DNA of 43,081 bases from Nitrospirales bacterium (GTDB taxonomy: Bacteria > Nitrospirota > Nitrospiria > Nitrospirales > UBA8639). The stretch is from NCBI GenBank assembly GCA_021603905.1, contig BQIU01000028.1, forward strand, positions 1 to 43,081. Reading direction: 5' to 3'. A model generated the notes under the pieces. The model ran no database searches. It had not been told where the DNA came from and saw only the letters and a program-made list of their open reading frames with translations. Made by a program: the position numbers and the translations under genes. How positions within the stretch are numbered: position 1 is the stretch's first letter; each line of letters opens with the position of its first letter. Below are positions 8,250-17,923 of this stretch, one piece after another.

Positions 8250-8702
8250 CTAACCAGATACAGACGACTCAGGAAAATATATTCCCACACCATGGAGAGA
8301 AAAAGAAGTAAAATCTCGAATATTGAATGTCAAGAGGACAGAGACTTCTGCCTTTTGAGCACAGAGGGCAATGACCCAATCATACGTTCTTCCACCACTG
8401 ACATCTTTACCTGGAGCTTCAAGCACGAGATGTTTGTAGTCGTTCTCATCTAGTGCAATACATTTATATTCATTCAGAAAATTACTTTCAATGAGATTTT
8501 TGGCATCATGGGAAGAAAGACGATGTGGAGAAGGAAGACGAGTCAAGACAGCGTAAGTTTCTACAAGTGTTGGAGCAGCCACTATCATGGTCTGCCTTCG
8601 TTTCAAACGTCGTTCAATTTCTTCGATAGCAGCTTGATGATGTTCATGCCATGAGCAGACGGCAGCAACCATGACACTGGAATCCAATAAAAATGTTGGC
8701 AT
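8250..8702 (-). CDS. vapC: PIN-domain toxin of a VapBC module, 150 aa
   Basis: PIN-domain toxins are Mg2+-dependent endoribonucleases that cut specific RNAs such as tRNA or rRNA. The chain starts PTFLLDSSVMVAAV with the first acidic residue D7. It has a helix with ETYAVLTRL (48-56) that provides a conserved Glu, and the later YDWVIALCAQKAEVSVLLTFNIRDF brings the remaining acids. Length is near typical for the family. The start lies two bases after the stop of the AbrB-type antitoxin gene, so the two are translationally coupled. Expression is probably autoregulated by the VapBC complex, as is usual. Confidence 0.88.
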   Translation of the reverse strand: MPTFLLDSSVMVAAVCSWHEHHQAAIEEIERRLKRRQTMIVAAPTLVETYAVLTRLPSPHRLSSHDAKNLIESNFLNEYKCIALDENDYKHLVLEAPGKDVSGGRTYDWVIALCAQKAEVSVLLTFNIRDFTSFSLHGVGIYFPESSVSG

Positions 8703-8704
8703 AC

Positions 8705-8968
8705 CTAAGACGTGGAAGATCGACCGTGTCGTACTTGCTGACGAGTTTGCTTGACAGTCTCGTTGGTGAGAGAGGTAATCGGCTTCTCAGGAACAGCAAC
8801 TAGGAGCCGTCCTCGCTTGGTTAGTTTGACAGGTATGGGAGATGGTTCTATTTCGACCACCCCCTCGCGCCACCGAACTTCAAGGGGAATCCCAGGCTCT
8901 AGCCCGGCAACTCTACGAATTTCTTTCGGAATGACAAGACGACCTGACAAATCAATGGTAGTTTTCAT
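8705..8968 (-). CDS. vapB: AbrB/SpoVT-type antitoxin of the VapBC module, 87 aa
   Basis: The N-terminus MKTTIDLSGRLVIPKEIRR is a classic swapped-hairpin AbrB DNA-binding domain (residues 1-45). It is followed by a basic, less ordered tail that would wrap the PIN toxin. It lies directly upstream of the toxin gene on the same strand. This order and spacing is the standard antitoxin-first arrangement. It would neutralise the toxin and repress its own promoter. Confidence 0.88.
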   Translation of the reverse strand: MKTTIDLSGRLVIPKEIRRVAGLEPGIPLEVRWREGVVEIEPSPIPVKLTKRGRLLVAVPEKPITSLTNETVKQTRQQVRHGRSSTS

Positions 8969-9130
8969 GCCATCATTCTACCATCATATTTACCAAAAAC
9001 AAACCCTCGACCAATAAGCCTAGACGATAATGATAAATTAGATATGAATATAGAACAACGGACAGTGGAATACATTTTACATTCTCGATCTTCACATTCG
9101 AACAGGAAATAATTCACACGGCAAACATTC

Positions 9131-10306
9131 CTATTCCGCCCCAACCGTTTTCTCTTGAAAATTTTCAGGGAAAGCCACCCGCATTTTCCTGAGTAGTTCA
9201 TGCGCCATTATTTCATGTCCCTGTTCATTCCAATGCACATCCCCTTCTATGAAATATTTATCAAGAACTCCCTTAGGATCGTCATCAGGCAAAATGAACA
9301 ACGGGAAAAAATTGAAAAAGTTTACAGAATGCTTTTGAGCCCACTCCTCCCAAAACGTGACTTGCCGGGAATGCAGGTCCTTGTGAACAATCTGATCCGG
9401 CCATGGATACACAGCAATCGTCATTCCTTTCTGATGCCGCCGAAGTAATTGATACAATAGATCCAAATGATGCTGCGCCCTCTCCAGTCCCCTTCGCCCA
9501 TATCCTTCAAACATTTCATCATTGACCGTCCATAAACTTCGTTCTTGATTGATTCCATACCGACGTTCTTCTTCAGAACGGAGATCTTCATGAGTCGGCG
9601 AGAGAGTTTTGCGTAGAGTGACAGCAAGAGTCCAAATATTTTTCATCAACCCTGTGTATTCATACACAAACTCTTTGATCCTGGAAGTCTGACTCATCAA
9701 ACCGACTACGTGTCCATCACGAATATCATACCGTTGGACTTCATCCTCGATATCTGAAATATCAAGGAAGACCAGAAGGTGATCAAAGTCCAATTTCACC
9801 GTTTCAAGTAAATACTCGACTTTCTTGAAATAGATTGCTGGCGCATAGGAAGACACGCCCGCATTTAGCACTTCAACATTCTGTCGCACAAGTGCCGTAT
9901 TGGTCAGTCCGACAAAGGTCTTCTCATAGTCAATCCCAATGCCTTCGGTAAACGAATCTCCGATAAAGAGAAAGCGGAACGTGGAAGAGATTAACGGAAT
10001 CTGACGAATCTCCCGATCTTTAAACCCAAGCGAATTCGTATAAAGTGGATTGGACAAATGTCCCCATTTTTGTTCTTGCTGCTGACCATTGGCCTTGAGC
10101 GTATGATGGAAAATCTGCGAGGGAACTCGCAAGACTTTTCGGTCAGCATACTTGTGAATCGTTCCATACTTTTGGATGTGATAGACCCCGGTGAAAACAA
10201 AATCAGCCACAAGGACACTGGTGACCACAATCAGCACTAAAACTGTTTTTGAATAGGTCTCAAATCGATTCGACTTTGCTTGCGCCTCCATCATTTTGTT
10301 TAACAC
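9131..10306 (-). CDS. membrane-anchored SGNH/GDSL hydrolase, 391 aa
   Basis: An N-terminal hydrophobic segment (about 20-40) anchors or exports the protein. The SGNH blocks are RFLFIGDSFTEGIG with nucleophile S118, LNAGVSSY with G150, and DVHWN with D356 and H358 forming the rest of the triad. SGNH proteins of this layout act as esterases or O-acetyl transferases or deacetylases on cell-surface glycans. An internal region (about 190-300) has no landmark I know. The GTG at 10306 has no good RBS; ATGs at 10294 or 10291 are also possible. It stands alone between the VapBC pair and the AlkD-like gene. Confidence 0.8.
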   Translation of the reverse strand: MLNKMMEAQAKSNRFETYSKTVLVLIVVTSVLVADFVFTGVYHIQKYGTIHKYADRKVLRVPSQIFHHTLKANGQQQEQKWGHLSNPLYTNSLGFKDREIRQIPLISSTFRFLFIGDSFTEGIGIDYEKTFVGLTNTALVRQNVEVLNAGVSSYAPAIYFKKVEYLLETVKLDFDHLLVFLDISDIEDEVQRYDIRDGHVVGLMSQTSRIKEFVYEYTGLMKNIWTLAVTLRKTLSPTHEDLRSEEERRYGINQERSLWTVNDEMFEGYGRRGLERAQHHLDLLYQLLRRHQKGMTIAVYPWPDQIVHKDLHSRQVTFWEEWAQKHSVNFFNFFPLFILPDDDPKGVLDKYFIEGDVHWNEQGHEIMAHELLRKMRVAFPENFQEKTVGAE

Positions 10307-10436
10307 GACATCGCTTACATGAGAAACTTCATTGTTGTTTGGTAGAGTGGCAAGGTAAAAATCGGGAAGTCTAAAGAAACCTTGCCATTCTATTCACTTG
10401 AAAACGTTCATAGAACGAATAAAGGCATGTTTAATA

Positions 10437-11210
10437 TCACCGAATGAGCTTCAAGGCTTCTTGATTATTTTTCTTAACTTCATTCCTCAATGCATGCTTA
10501 ATGATCCAGCGGGTTTCTTCACTCGCAATTTCCCTCCATCGCTTCAGAACTGAAATTGTCCAGGGATAGTTCTCCTTCAGAAAATCATTAAGATTATTCG
10601 CGACTGACTTTCTGACATAGGCCGATCTATCTGATTTGAGATTTTCCAGAATGTTGATGACTGGTGAAGGATCATCTGAAAAAATGGAAATTTTCTTTGC
10701 CCAAGGCAATCGCGGCCTGAGACCTTCGCTGGCTAAACGACGAACATGAGCATGTTTGCTCTTCGACCATCGATTCATGACTTTTAGTGTTTTCGAGGAA
10801 TACGTCACGATAAATGGTCGTATGGCATACTCCCCAGTATGGCGTTTCGTAATCTCTTCAATAAACTGAATCGACTCGTCAAAATGTTCTGTTCCGTATT
10901 TCTCAACATAACAGGCCACCGGCATCAGCCAATACCCCTCTGTAAACATGCCGGTTTCTTTCTTATTTTCTGGACCAAGGATTTCAGTCAATATATTCAC
11001 GGCTTCAGAATAATCAACAGGTAACTGTCTTGATAACGCGTCAGCAATGGTTTCCACTCGTTGCTTTAACTCTTGTTCCTTCACAGCTAAGACAATGTCT
11101 TTTACAAATTCTCTCTTTCTGAAATCTGGATAGACAGGACAGATTTTATCAGCAAGACTCACGGCAAGATCTTTATCAAAGTAATATTTCAGTTGTTTGT
11201 ATTCACCCAC
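10437..11210 (-). CDS. DNA alkylation repair protein, AlkD/HEAT-like, 257 aa
   Basis: The protein is almost wholly alpha-helical in a HEAT-like repeat pattern, with segments such as HAHVRRLASEGLRPRLPWAK (153-172) and SAYVRKSVANNLND typical of the ALP/AlkD superfamily (COG4335). These proteins bind DNA carrying 3- or 7-alkylpurines; AlkD is a glycosylase that works without base flipping. Whether this one has glycosylase activity is not shown by sequence. The start is GTG at 11210; the nearest purine-rich site (AGGAG) is rather far upstream (13 bases). Neighbours on the same strand (DUF1801, VOC) are common small cytosolic proteins. Confidence 0.82.
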   Translation of the reverse strand: MGEYKQLKYYFDKDLAVSLADKICPVYPDFRKREFVKDIVLAVKEQELKQRVETIADALSRQLPVDYSEAVNILTEILGPENKKETGMFTEGYWLMPVACYVEKYGTEHFDESIQFIEEITKRHTGEYAIRPFIVTYSSKTLKVMNRWSKSKHAHVRRLASEGLRPRLPWAKKISIFSDDPSPVINILENLKSDRSAYVRKSVANNLNDFLKENYPWTISVLKRWREIASEETRWIIKHALRNEVKKNNQEALKLIR

Positions 11211-11311
11211 GATTAACTTAATGCTCCTGCTAAACGAGAGTATCCCACCAAGATGCCCATACTGCGTTTTTCAATAAAATGCTCTAACTTGGTCAGGAGA
11301 TCCGATGTTGG

Positions 11312-11746
11312 TTAGGTCTGTTTTGTCCCCATACCTAACGCTGGTAAATGTTTTATTCGATGATACGTGAGAGACAATGTTATGCAATGCTTTAATTCCT
11401 CAACCGGAATATCCTCATCTTCATGAAACACAATGGCTCTGTTGCCTTCAAACTTGAACGTATCTCTATAACGTTCTTTGAATGTACGAACTAACTTGGT
11501 CTTACAATGAAAAAACAGGTAGTATTTATCTGGTTTTGATTTTTTCCAATCCATTCGGATTGTGCTTCCACATTTTGTGAGATAGCTTGGTTCTCCCCAT
11601 TTTAGAGATTCTTCCAGCGTACCAACACCTTCCGTTTGAGACGCTGTCTCTAATAGTAACTGGCGTAGAAACAGTAATTTTTGTCGTATGTGCTTCGGAT
11701 AATTATTAAATACTTTTGCAACTTCAGGATTACCAATCTTTCCCAT
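11312..11746 (-). CDS. DUF1801 (YdhG-like) domain protein, 144 aa
   Basis: The sequence has the DUF1801/YdhG layout. There is an N-terminal helix pair ending in LRQLLLETA, then the characteristic LEESLKWGEPSYLT, a hydrophobic strand KYYLFFHCK, and a C-terminal helix IPVEELKHCITLSLTYHR. These small proteins are of uncertain function, though some bind iron or chaperone-like partners. I chose the ATG at 11746 because AAAGGA lies upstream, while the ATG at 11770 has none; the latter would add eight residues. It sits 65 bases downstream of the VOC gene on the same strand. Confidence 0.8.
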   Translation of the reverse strand: MGKIGNPEVAKVFNNYPKHIRQKLLFLRQLLLETASQTEGVGTLEESLKWGEPSYLTKCGSTIRMDWKKSKPDKYYLFFHCKTKLVRTFKERYRDTFKFEGNRAIVFHEDEDIPVEELKHCITLSLTYHRIKHLPALGMGTKQT

Positions 11747-11811
11747 TTCAGCTAAGATCCTTTGGCACATAACGGCGCGAACTAAACAGCGCGTTCCTCT
11801 TGACCGTAGGA

Positions 11812-12282
11812 TTAGGTACTACCTTGCTTAAAAAACATCTCCGCACGCTTGTTAATTTCCTCCGGTGTGAGATCTTCCTTGTGAGTTCCGAGAAACCACA
11901 CATGCCCGAAAGGATCTTCAAGTGTACCATTGCGGTCACCGTAAAATTGATCTTCCACGGCCTTTACAACCTTTGCTCCTGCTTCAACGGCCTGGGCAAA
12001 CAGGGCATCCACATCCTCGACGTATACATAAAGACCTATTGACGAACCACCCAGTGACTGCGGGCTTCGAAACGCCCCGGTCTCACACGGATCGGCCAAC
12101 ATGATGACGGAATTACCTATTTTGATTTCGGCATGCCCTATTTCCCCGCTAGGCGAAACGAGACGAAACAATTCAGTTGCATTAAACGCATGTTGATAAA
12201 ATTTAATGGCTTCAGCGGCACCTTGAATGCTCAAATACGGGGTTACGCTATGATAACCATCAGGTATGGGGTTAACAGACAT
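11812..12282 (-). CDS. VOC family (PhnB/glyoxalase-like) protein, 156 aa
   Basis: The chain has the vicinal-oxygen-chelate pattern: VTPYLSIQGAAEAIKFYQHAFNA at the start, GHAEIKIGNSVIMLAD, then the second half with IGLYVYVEDVDALFAQAVEAGAKVV and the GDRNGTLEDPFGHVWFLGTH finish. PhnB-type members usually lack a settled reaction, and glyoxalase or bleomycin-resistance names are not justified. The ATG at 12282 lies seven bases from AAGGAG, whereas the ATG at 12288 is almost on top of it, so the shorter start is preferred. It may be co-transcribed with the DUF1801 gene. Confidence 0.88.
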   Translation of the reverse strand: MSVNPIPDGYHSVTPYLSIQGAAEAIKFYQHAFNATELFRLVSPSGEIGHAEIKIGNSVIMLADPCETGAFRSPQSLGGSSIGLYVYVEDVDALFAQAVEAGAKVVKAVEDQFYGDRNGTLEDPFGHVWFLGTHKEDLTPEEINKRAEMFFKQGST

Positions 12283-12388
12283 GTCCATTCTCCTTTCGAG
12301 TAGAGATGGATGACTACTTAAAGGTTAAAAGCACTGGCAGGTTTTTTTGATGTGGTAATCAGCCAAAAGAGAATGATTATGAGACGAT

Positions 12389-14236
12389 TTACTTCTTTAG
12401 CTGATCCACATTGCGAATAGCCCCTTTGTCAGCGCTGGTCGTTAAGGCGGCATAGGCCCTGAGCGCCGAAGATACCACGCGGGTTCTCTTTTCCGTTGGC
12501 ATCCACGCGTCGTGACCTTTGGCTTCCATTTGGCTTCGACGTTTGACCAGATCGTCGCTGGAAACGTTCAGGTGAATCGTTCGATTGGGAATATTGATCT
12601 GAATTTCATCACCTTCTTGCACAAGACCAATCGCTCCACCTTCTGCAGCTTCCGGTGAGGCATGCCCAATAGAAAGCCCGGATGTTCCGCCAGAAAAACG
12701 ACCATCCGTGAGAAGGGCACAGGCCGCACCTAAGCCCTTGGATTTGAGGTAACTGGTGGGATACAACATTTCTTGCATACCGGGCCCACCTTTGGGCCCT
12801 TCATAACGGATAACGACCACATCGCCAGCTGTAATCCTGTCATGCAAAATTGCTTCGACGGCTGAATCCTGCGATTCAAAGACGCGGGCCGGGCCAGAAA
12901 AGACCCAGTTCTTTTCGTCAACCCCAGCTGTTTTCACAATGCATCCATCTTCGGCAATATTGCCATAGAGAACAGCAAGTCCTCCTTGCTGACTGTAGGC
13001 ATGCTGCATATCGCGAATGCAGCCATTCTCACGATCAAGGTCCAACGTGTCATAGCGCGTGTCTTGACTAAACGCGGTTTGCGTCGGAATACCTGCAGGG
13101 CCAGCTCGATAGAACTCTTTCACTTCCTCACTGCTTGTCACCGCCACGTCCCAGTGGCGTATCGTTTCAGCAAGTGTAGAACCGTGAATGCTCCGCACCT
13201 TGGTATTCAATAAGCCGCCTCGATCTAATTCGCCGAGAATTCCCATCATACCGCCAGCACGATGCACATCTTCCATATGGTATTTGTCTATGGCTGGAGC
13301 AGCCTTACAAAGATTCGGCACTTTTCGCGACAATTGGTCAATGTCCTTTAACGTGAAATTAACCCCGGCCTCCTGGGCCGCCGCTAATAAATGGAGAATC
13401 GTGTTCGTCGAGCCTCCCATAGCAATGTCCATACTCATCGCATTGGCAAAGGCATCATAGGACGCAATACTGCGAGGAAGGACCGATTCATCATCTTTCT
13501 CATAGTACCGCTTCGTAAGTGCCACAATCTGACGGCCAGCTTGCAAAAACAATTCCTTTCGGTCTGCATGCGTGGCTAGCAGAGAACCATTGCCTGGTAA
13601 AGCCAGACCTAAAACTTCCGTCAGACAATTCATAGAATTCGCCGTAAACATGCCGGAACACGATCCACACGTTGGACAGGCAGAACGTTCATATTCCTCA
13701 ACTTCACCATCCGAGAGTTTCTCGTCCGCAGCCATCACAATTGCATGTATAAGATTTGTATGATGTTCAGCCAACTTCGTACGGCCGGCTTCCATCGGAC
13801 CACCGGAAACAAAAACAGTTGGAATGTTTAACCGCAAGGTCGCATTGAGCATTCCCGGAGTAATCTTATCGCAATTCGAGATACAGACTAAGGCATCGGC
13901 ACAATGTGCATTCACCATATATTCGACTGAATCCGAGATAATATCCCTGGAGGGCAAACTATACAGCATGCCGTCATGCCCCATGGCAATTCCATCATCA
14001 ACGGCAATGGTGTTGAACTCTTTTGCGACCGCACCTGTTTTCTCAATTTCCCTCGCCACGAGTTGACCAAGATCATGCAAATGTACATGCCCGGGCACAA
14101 ACTGCGTAAATGAATTGGCGATGGCAATGATGGGTTTTCCAAAATCATCATTTTTCATTCCCGTAGCTCGCCACAGAGCTCTGGCGCCAGCCATATTTCT
14201 GCCTTGAGTGGAAGTCTTTGATCGAAGTGGAGGCAT
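12389..14236 (-). CDS. ilvD: dihydroxy-acid dehydratase, 615 aa
   Basis: IlvD dehydrates 2,3-dihydroxy-isovalerate and 2,3-dihydroxy-3-methylvalerate to the 2-keto acids of valine, isoleucine and leucine synthesis, in the cytosol. Signature stretches are [12 protein letters not shown] (Fe-S ligand C122 region), [19 protein letters not shown] with another cluster cysteine, and C-terminal [21 protein letters not shown]. The 615 residues are the size of the E. coli enzyme and place it in the long, 4Fe-4S type. The ATG follows AGGAGTTCGTGAT. No other branched-chain genes are adjacent, and no attenuator-like leader was seen upstream. Confidence 0.97.
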   Translation of the reverse strand: MPPLRSKTSTQGRNMAGARALWRATGMKNDDFGKPIIAIANSFTQFVPGHVHLHDLGQLVAREIEKTGAVAKEFNTIAVDDGIAMGHDGMLYSLPSRDIISDSVEYMVNAHCADALVCISNCDKITPGMLNATLRLNIPTVFVSGGPMEAGRTKLAEHHTNLIHAIVMAADEKLSDGEVEEYERSACPTCGSCSGMFTANSMNCLTEVLGLALPGNGSLLATHADRKELFLQAGRQIVALTKRYYEKDDESVLPRSIASYDAFANAMSMDIAMGGSTNTILHLLAAAQEAGVNFTLKDIDQLSRKVPNLCKAAPAIDKYHMEDVHRAGGMMGILGELDRGGLLNTKVRSIHGSTLAETIRHWDVAVTSSEEVKEFYRAGPAGIPTQTAFSQDTRYDTLDLDRENGCIRDMQHAYSQQGGLAVLYGNIAEDGCIVKTAGVDEKNWVFSGPARVFESQDSAVEAILHDRITAGDVVVIRYEGPKGGPGMQEMLYPTSYLKSKGLGAACALLTDGRFSGGTSGLSIGHASPEAAEGGAIGLVQEGDEIQINIPNRTIHLNVSSDDLVKRRSQMEAKGHDAWMPTEKRTRVVSSALRAYAALTTSADKGAIRNVDQLKK

Positions 14237-14472
14237 ATCACGAACTCCTAATGTGTTAAGAAAGAGTCAAATACTTCATCAGTACATGAATAGGTAATTG
14301 ATGATTGTAACATCATTATTTCATCAAATGCATAGAGCAACCGTTCCTACCATCCTGGACTATGTGTTTGAATTTTCAGAATGTTTTGTTTCTTCATGTT
14401 CTCACATTCTGCACGTCATCGCTGTCTAGAGGAATCTCAGCAACTCCTGGTCAGAAAGCAAGCCTTCGTAGG

Positions 14473-14847
14473 TCATGATTTTGAAGTGGCATGACTGGGA
14501 TACGATATTTCTAACACGATACATTCCTCATCTGTCTTAAAGGGGCCATGGATCTCTCCTGGCGGTCGGCTGGCATAGTCTCCTGCAGAGAGCCATTGAT
14601 CAAATGCCGCATCATAAAGTCGGCCTTTGACGATAAATATTTCTTCTGGATAAGCATGGCTTTTAGGCCCAAAGGCCGCGGTATCGGCACCAGGCTTAAA
14701 TCGGGTTAAACGAGTATAGTCACCTGACTCCTCATCAATGGCTAACGTCAGTTGTTCCAATTGGCCATCGGCACCTTCAATGCCTTCCCATTTCTTACCA
14801 TTTTCTGGAATGAGTGGATTCCAATAGGTCATAGTTGTTTTGGCCAT
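14473..14847 (-). CDS. cupin-domain protein (ChrR-like), 124 aa
   Basis: A single conserved beta-barrel domain is suggested by FKPGADTAAFGPKSHAYPEEIFIVKGRL (residues 52-79), with a His and Glu where cupins bind metal, and SAGDYASRPPGEIHGPF (86-102) with the second His. ChrR-type cupins bind zinc or act as small dioxygenase-like or sensor modules; the function here is unknown. The start at 14847 is preferred over 14892 because AAGGAAGAT precedes it. A decayed copy of residues 1-64 lies at 21218-21409, on the far side of the two-gene block that starts at 15385. Confidence 0.8.
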   Translation of the reverse strand: MAKTTMTYWNPLIPENGKKWEGIEGADGQLEQLTLAIDEESGDYTRLTRFKPGADTAAFGPKSHAYPEEIFIVKGRLYDAAFDQWLSAGDYASRPPGEIHGPFKTDEECIVLEISYPSHATSKS

Positions 14848-15384
14848 ATCTTCCTTTTTTCCCCTACCCTCTTGGACGTTTGACAAGAACACCCATCATC
14901 GTTGCAAATGGTATCGAGAGCCTGGGGACCCTTCGTCATCCCTCGCCGCTCTCATTCCCACAGAAAACTATGCTGCGCTTATCAAATTTTGTCAATGCGC
15001 AAATCGTCTCGCCATGAAGCTAAAAGTAGATATTGAGAGAAAAACCATGTATTAGGCTTCATGCAATTTGATACGTTTCAACCTTCAACAACTATACACG
15101 GCTAAACGAGAAACCACCGATGGTCTATCGTGTATCGAATCAGATACCGCAGGTTATCCGTTTGGATAAATCAAACGCACGTACCAGTATCTTCTCTTGC
15201 TTCCCATTCAGGGAAAATCTTTCATACATCACAAGTTCTCTTTGAATGAAGGGAATCTTTCATAAATTTCTTGCTGGTACTATTCTTGCGCTATTTGGTT
15301 TTGCATGGAAACGTTTCTTCTTGAATATGAACATGAAAAATAAAAGTATAGAAATTAGGAAAATACACAAGAGGGATAAATCAG
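14848..15384. other. intergenic region between divergent genes
   Basis: About 540 bases separating the cupin gene (minus) from the PGAP1-like hydrolase gene (plus). It must hold both promoters. Short plus-strand frames at 14835-15055 and 15246-15437 have no convincing ribosome binding sites, and the latter overlaps the hydrolase start in another frame. No strong hairpin was seen. Confidence 0.4.
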
Positions 15385-17700
15385 ATGAAGATCAGAAAAT
15401 CACCCCATTATATCGTCACGGTTCATGGTATTGGTGAACAGGCAGAGAATGTTACTTCAGTGGAAGTGGTCCAACGCTTTGCCGAAGCTCGTCAAAAGAA
15501 ATCAGTTCCTTTGAGCTATCGGAGTCTTCTTCCAGCCAATTTGTCGTCCTATTCAGTCAGGCGGAAGGGTCATGGGCCTGGATGGTCTGAGTTTTGCGGA
15601 ATCCCTGTGGATGCAAAAGACAAATATACGGATCCCTTTGACGGCACCCGTGAGTCCAAAACTGCCGGTAAGAATTTTCGCTTTGTCGATCTTCGATGGG
15701 CGGATATTCTTCAGGATCATCAGGCCAAGTTTTCCTCTCGTGTCGAAGCCTGGACCGGAGCCCTGCTCAATCGTCTGGAACTGCCATTCACACCGGAAAA
15801 TTGGAGCGAGCCCTGGATGAAACCATTACTCAAGGAAGTTGAGAACACGGTCATTCCTTTTCAACGAATACTCAAATGGTATAAGCCGGCAATTGCCAAC
15901 CTCATCTTCGACAATATCCTTGGCGACATTCATTTATATGGGGACTATACCCGGACACGAGGGCAGGCGGTTCGCAGATTCCATTCTACCCTGGACCAGA
16001 TCCATCTTCGTGACTTTGAACAATGGTGTCGATATGAGCGCACCGATCCCCGCGAGCAGTATGCGTCACCAAAGTACACCATCATTGCTCATAGCCTGGG
16101 AAGCATCATGAGCTTTGATGCCTTGGTCTATGCCTTTGCCAACTCAAATATCCGCTCAGGACAAACTACGCATGCCAGCGGATCACTTCCCTTTCCTGGC
16201 TATACGGAACAAGAAGACCATGAGAAAGATTCGTGGGAATCACTTATAAAGAATCTTCAAAAAAATCCTAAGAATCCGGACTTGCCCGATGGAAAGGAAA
16301 ACTTCAAAGCCTTCCAAAACATCTACCCGCAAGTAACAAAAGAGTTTCCAGCCGTGCCCCATCTGCTTTGGCGAACAAACGTGGCAAACTTTATCACCTT
16401 AGGTTCACCCATCGATAAGTTTCATGTCCTTTGGCATCACAACTATCGGCACATGGGATTGATGCATCACAACTTTCCCGATGAATGGGCTGAAGACTGG
16501 CTGGACCAGGAATTGTTCCCGCAAATACAACATTATAATTTGTGTGATGAACAGGACCCGGTCGGGCACCATCTTGAAGTGGCCCAAGAATGCCAGAACT
16601 ATAAAAAAATATTCGACACGTCTATACCTGTGGCCTATCGGGATGTTGTCTTTCGACGGTATCCTGTTCCAGGCGCAGCACATACGCAATATTGGAAAGA
16701 TCAAGAACTGTTTGACATCTTGGTCAACTCGATTATCGACTCTCCGAGAGCCCAGCCTCAACCCCAGGAAACACCCGTTTCACTTGCATCTAAGGGTATG
16801 GATAGATTTGCCCAACCATCATTTATCGAAGTGCCCGGGTTTTATCAAAAGGCGTTGGAATGGGCGTACTTTCGTATTCCATTGATTACGGCAGTGATAA
16901 CAGGTCTGCTGCTGAGCTATGGGATCATCCAATGGCAACGGGAGGGCTTTGCTCTCGCATACCTTTCCGCCATTCTCAGTGCAATATTACTCTGGGGTAT
17001 GCCACGTCCGTCAAAAGGGTACCAAAAAGAAGTGAATCCCGTAGAGGACAGAAAGGAGAAAAAGAAAGAAGAAGGCATCTCAGAGCCATTACACAGAGAA
17101 GAACCCTCTCCATCGACCGAAAAAGAATACTGGTGGAAGCGCTGGTGGGAACGTTGGAAGCTACGCCCAAGTCTCTTTGCGAACCTTGTGCGCGGAGCCG
17201 TGACATGGCGGCGGATATTAATTTGGTTAAATCAACATCCGAATCAGGCATTTACGCTAAATGACGCCTTACGCAATGAGGTTCGCCTTTCTCTTAAAAG
17301 TTCAGGAGGGTTTATAGCTAACGTCAAACGGAGAGTGGGGGTCGGATTCATCTTTCTATCCCTTTCGTTTGCCGTAGGTATGTTGGGTTGGTGCCCGCTC
17401 GTTGCGCCAAACCAGATTTCACCGTACTTGCCCGGTTGGCTGTATGTCCCAACATTGGTCACCTTCATCATTTCTGCCTGTTATCTTTCCGTCATGGCCT
17501 ATGTAGGTATTGTGTTTACACAGATGAAACAACATTCGTATGAAAGACAATTAATAAAGGTCGTGAACATGAAGAAGCACCAGGCCAGTCCTCAGAAAAT
17601 GAACGACACTGTTGATCGCGGTTTCTCGTCAACTCAGCATCAACTTTATCCTAAAGCTCAGGATAGACATGAAGAAAAACCACACACAATGAATGTTTGA
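15385..17700 (+). CDS. membrane-anchored PGAP1-like alpha/beta hydrolase, 771 aa
   Basis: The N-terminal half is an alpha/beta hydrolase with an oxyanion-hole motif YIVTVHGIGEQ (9-19) and a nucleophile elbow YTIIAHSLGSIMSF centred on S237. ITLGSPIDKFHVLW (337-350) follows, with a likely catalytic Asp in CDEQDPVG (D391) and His in AAHTQYW (H433). The HGIG start and the large loops resemble PGAP1/lipase-like hydrolases acting on lipids or GPI-like anchors. From about 497 on there are four hydrophobic helices (497-515, 520-538, 650-672, 688-712) separated by a highly charged cytosolic loop (540-590). The ATG follows AGAGGG. The next gene, 223 bases downstream on the same strand, encodes a large membrane protein, and the pair likely works together. 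Confidence 0.75.
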   Translation: MKIRKSPHYIVTVHGIGEQAENVTSVEVVQRFAEARQKKSVPLSYRSLLPANLSSYSVRRKGHGPGWSEFCGIPVDAKDKYTDPFDGTRESKTAGKNFRFVDLRWADILQDHQAKFSSRVEAWTGALLNRLELPFTPENWSEPWMKPLLKEVENTVIPFQRILKWYKPAIANLIFDNILGDIHLYGDYTRTRGQAVRRFHSTLDQIHLRDFEQWCRYERTDPREQYASPKYTIIAHSLGSIMSFDALVYAFANSNIRSGQTTHASGSLPFPGYTEQEDHEKDSWESLIKNLQKNPKNPDLPDGKENFKAFQNIYPQVTKEFPAVPHLLWRTNVANFITLGSPIDKFHVLWHHNYRHMGLMHHNFPDEWAEDWLDQELFPQIQHYNLCDEQDPVGHHLEVAQECQNYKKIFDTSIPVAYRDVVFRRYPVPGAAHTQYWKDQELFDILVNSIIDSPRAQPQPQETPVSLASKGMDRFAQPSFIEVPGFYQKALEWAYFRIPLITAVITGLLLSYGIIQWQREGFALAYLSAILSAILLWGMPRPSKGYQKEVNPVEDRKEKKKEEGISEPLHREEPSPSTEKEYWWKRWWERWKLRPSLFANLVRGAVTWRRILIWLNQHPNQAFTLNDALRNEVRLSLKSSGGFIANVKRRVGVGFIFLSLSFAVGMLGWCPLVAPNQISPYLPGWLYVPTLVTFIISACYLSVMAYVGIVFTQMKQHSYERQLIKVVNMKKHQASPQKMNDTVDRGFSSTQHQLYPKAQDRHEEKPHTMNV

Positions 17701-17923
17701 TCAGGAACCCATTATTCTCGTGCGCTTGGCAGGAAAATGGGAGGTTTTCCATAAGTAACCGAACTCTTCAAGAAGATGAAGCTGATAAATGTCTAAGCGG
17801 TTCTCAGAGTCATCACAAGATTTCCTCCAAGGTTGACTGCCATGGATCCAAGACATCACCAACATATAGTTCAAACCTTGGTCATGGAATCCATGCATCT
17901 TTGCTTTCAAATTTTCCAAGCTC

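Noticed and set aside
16976..17251. Long antisense frame inside the hydrolase gene
   Set aside because: A shadow of the charged linker of the 771-aa protein, without ribosome binding site.
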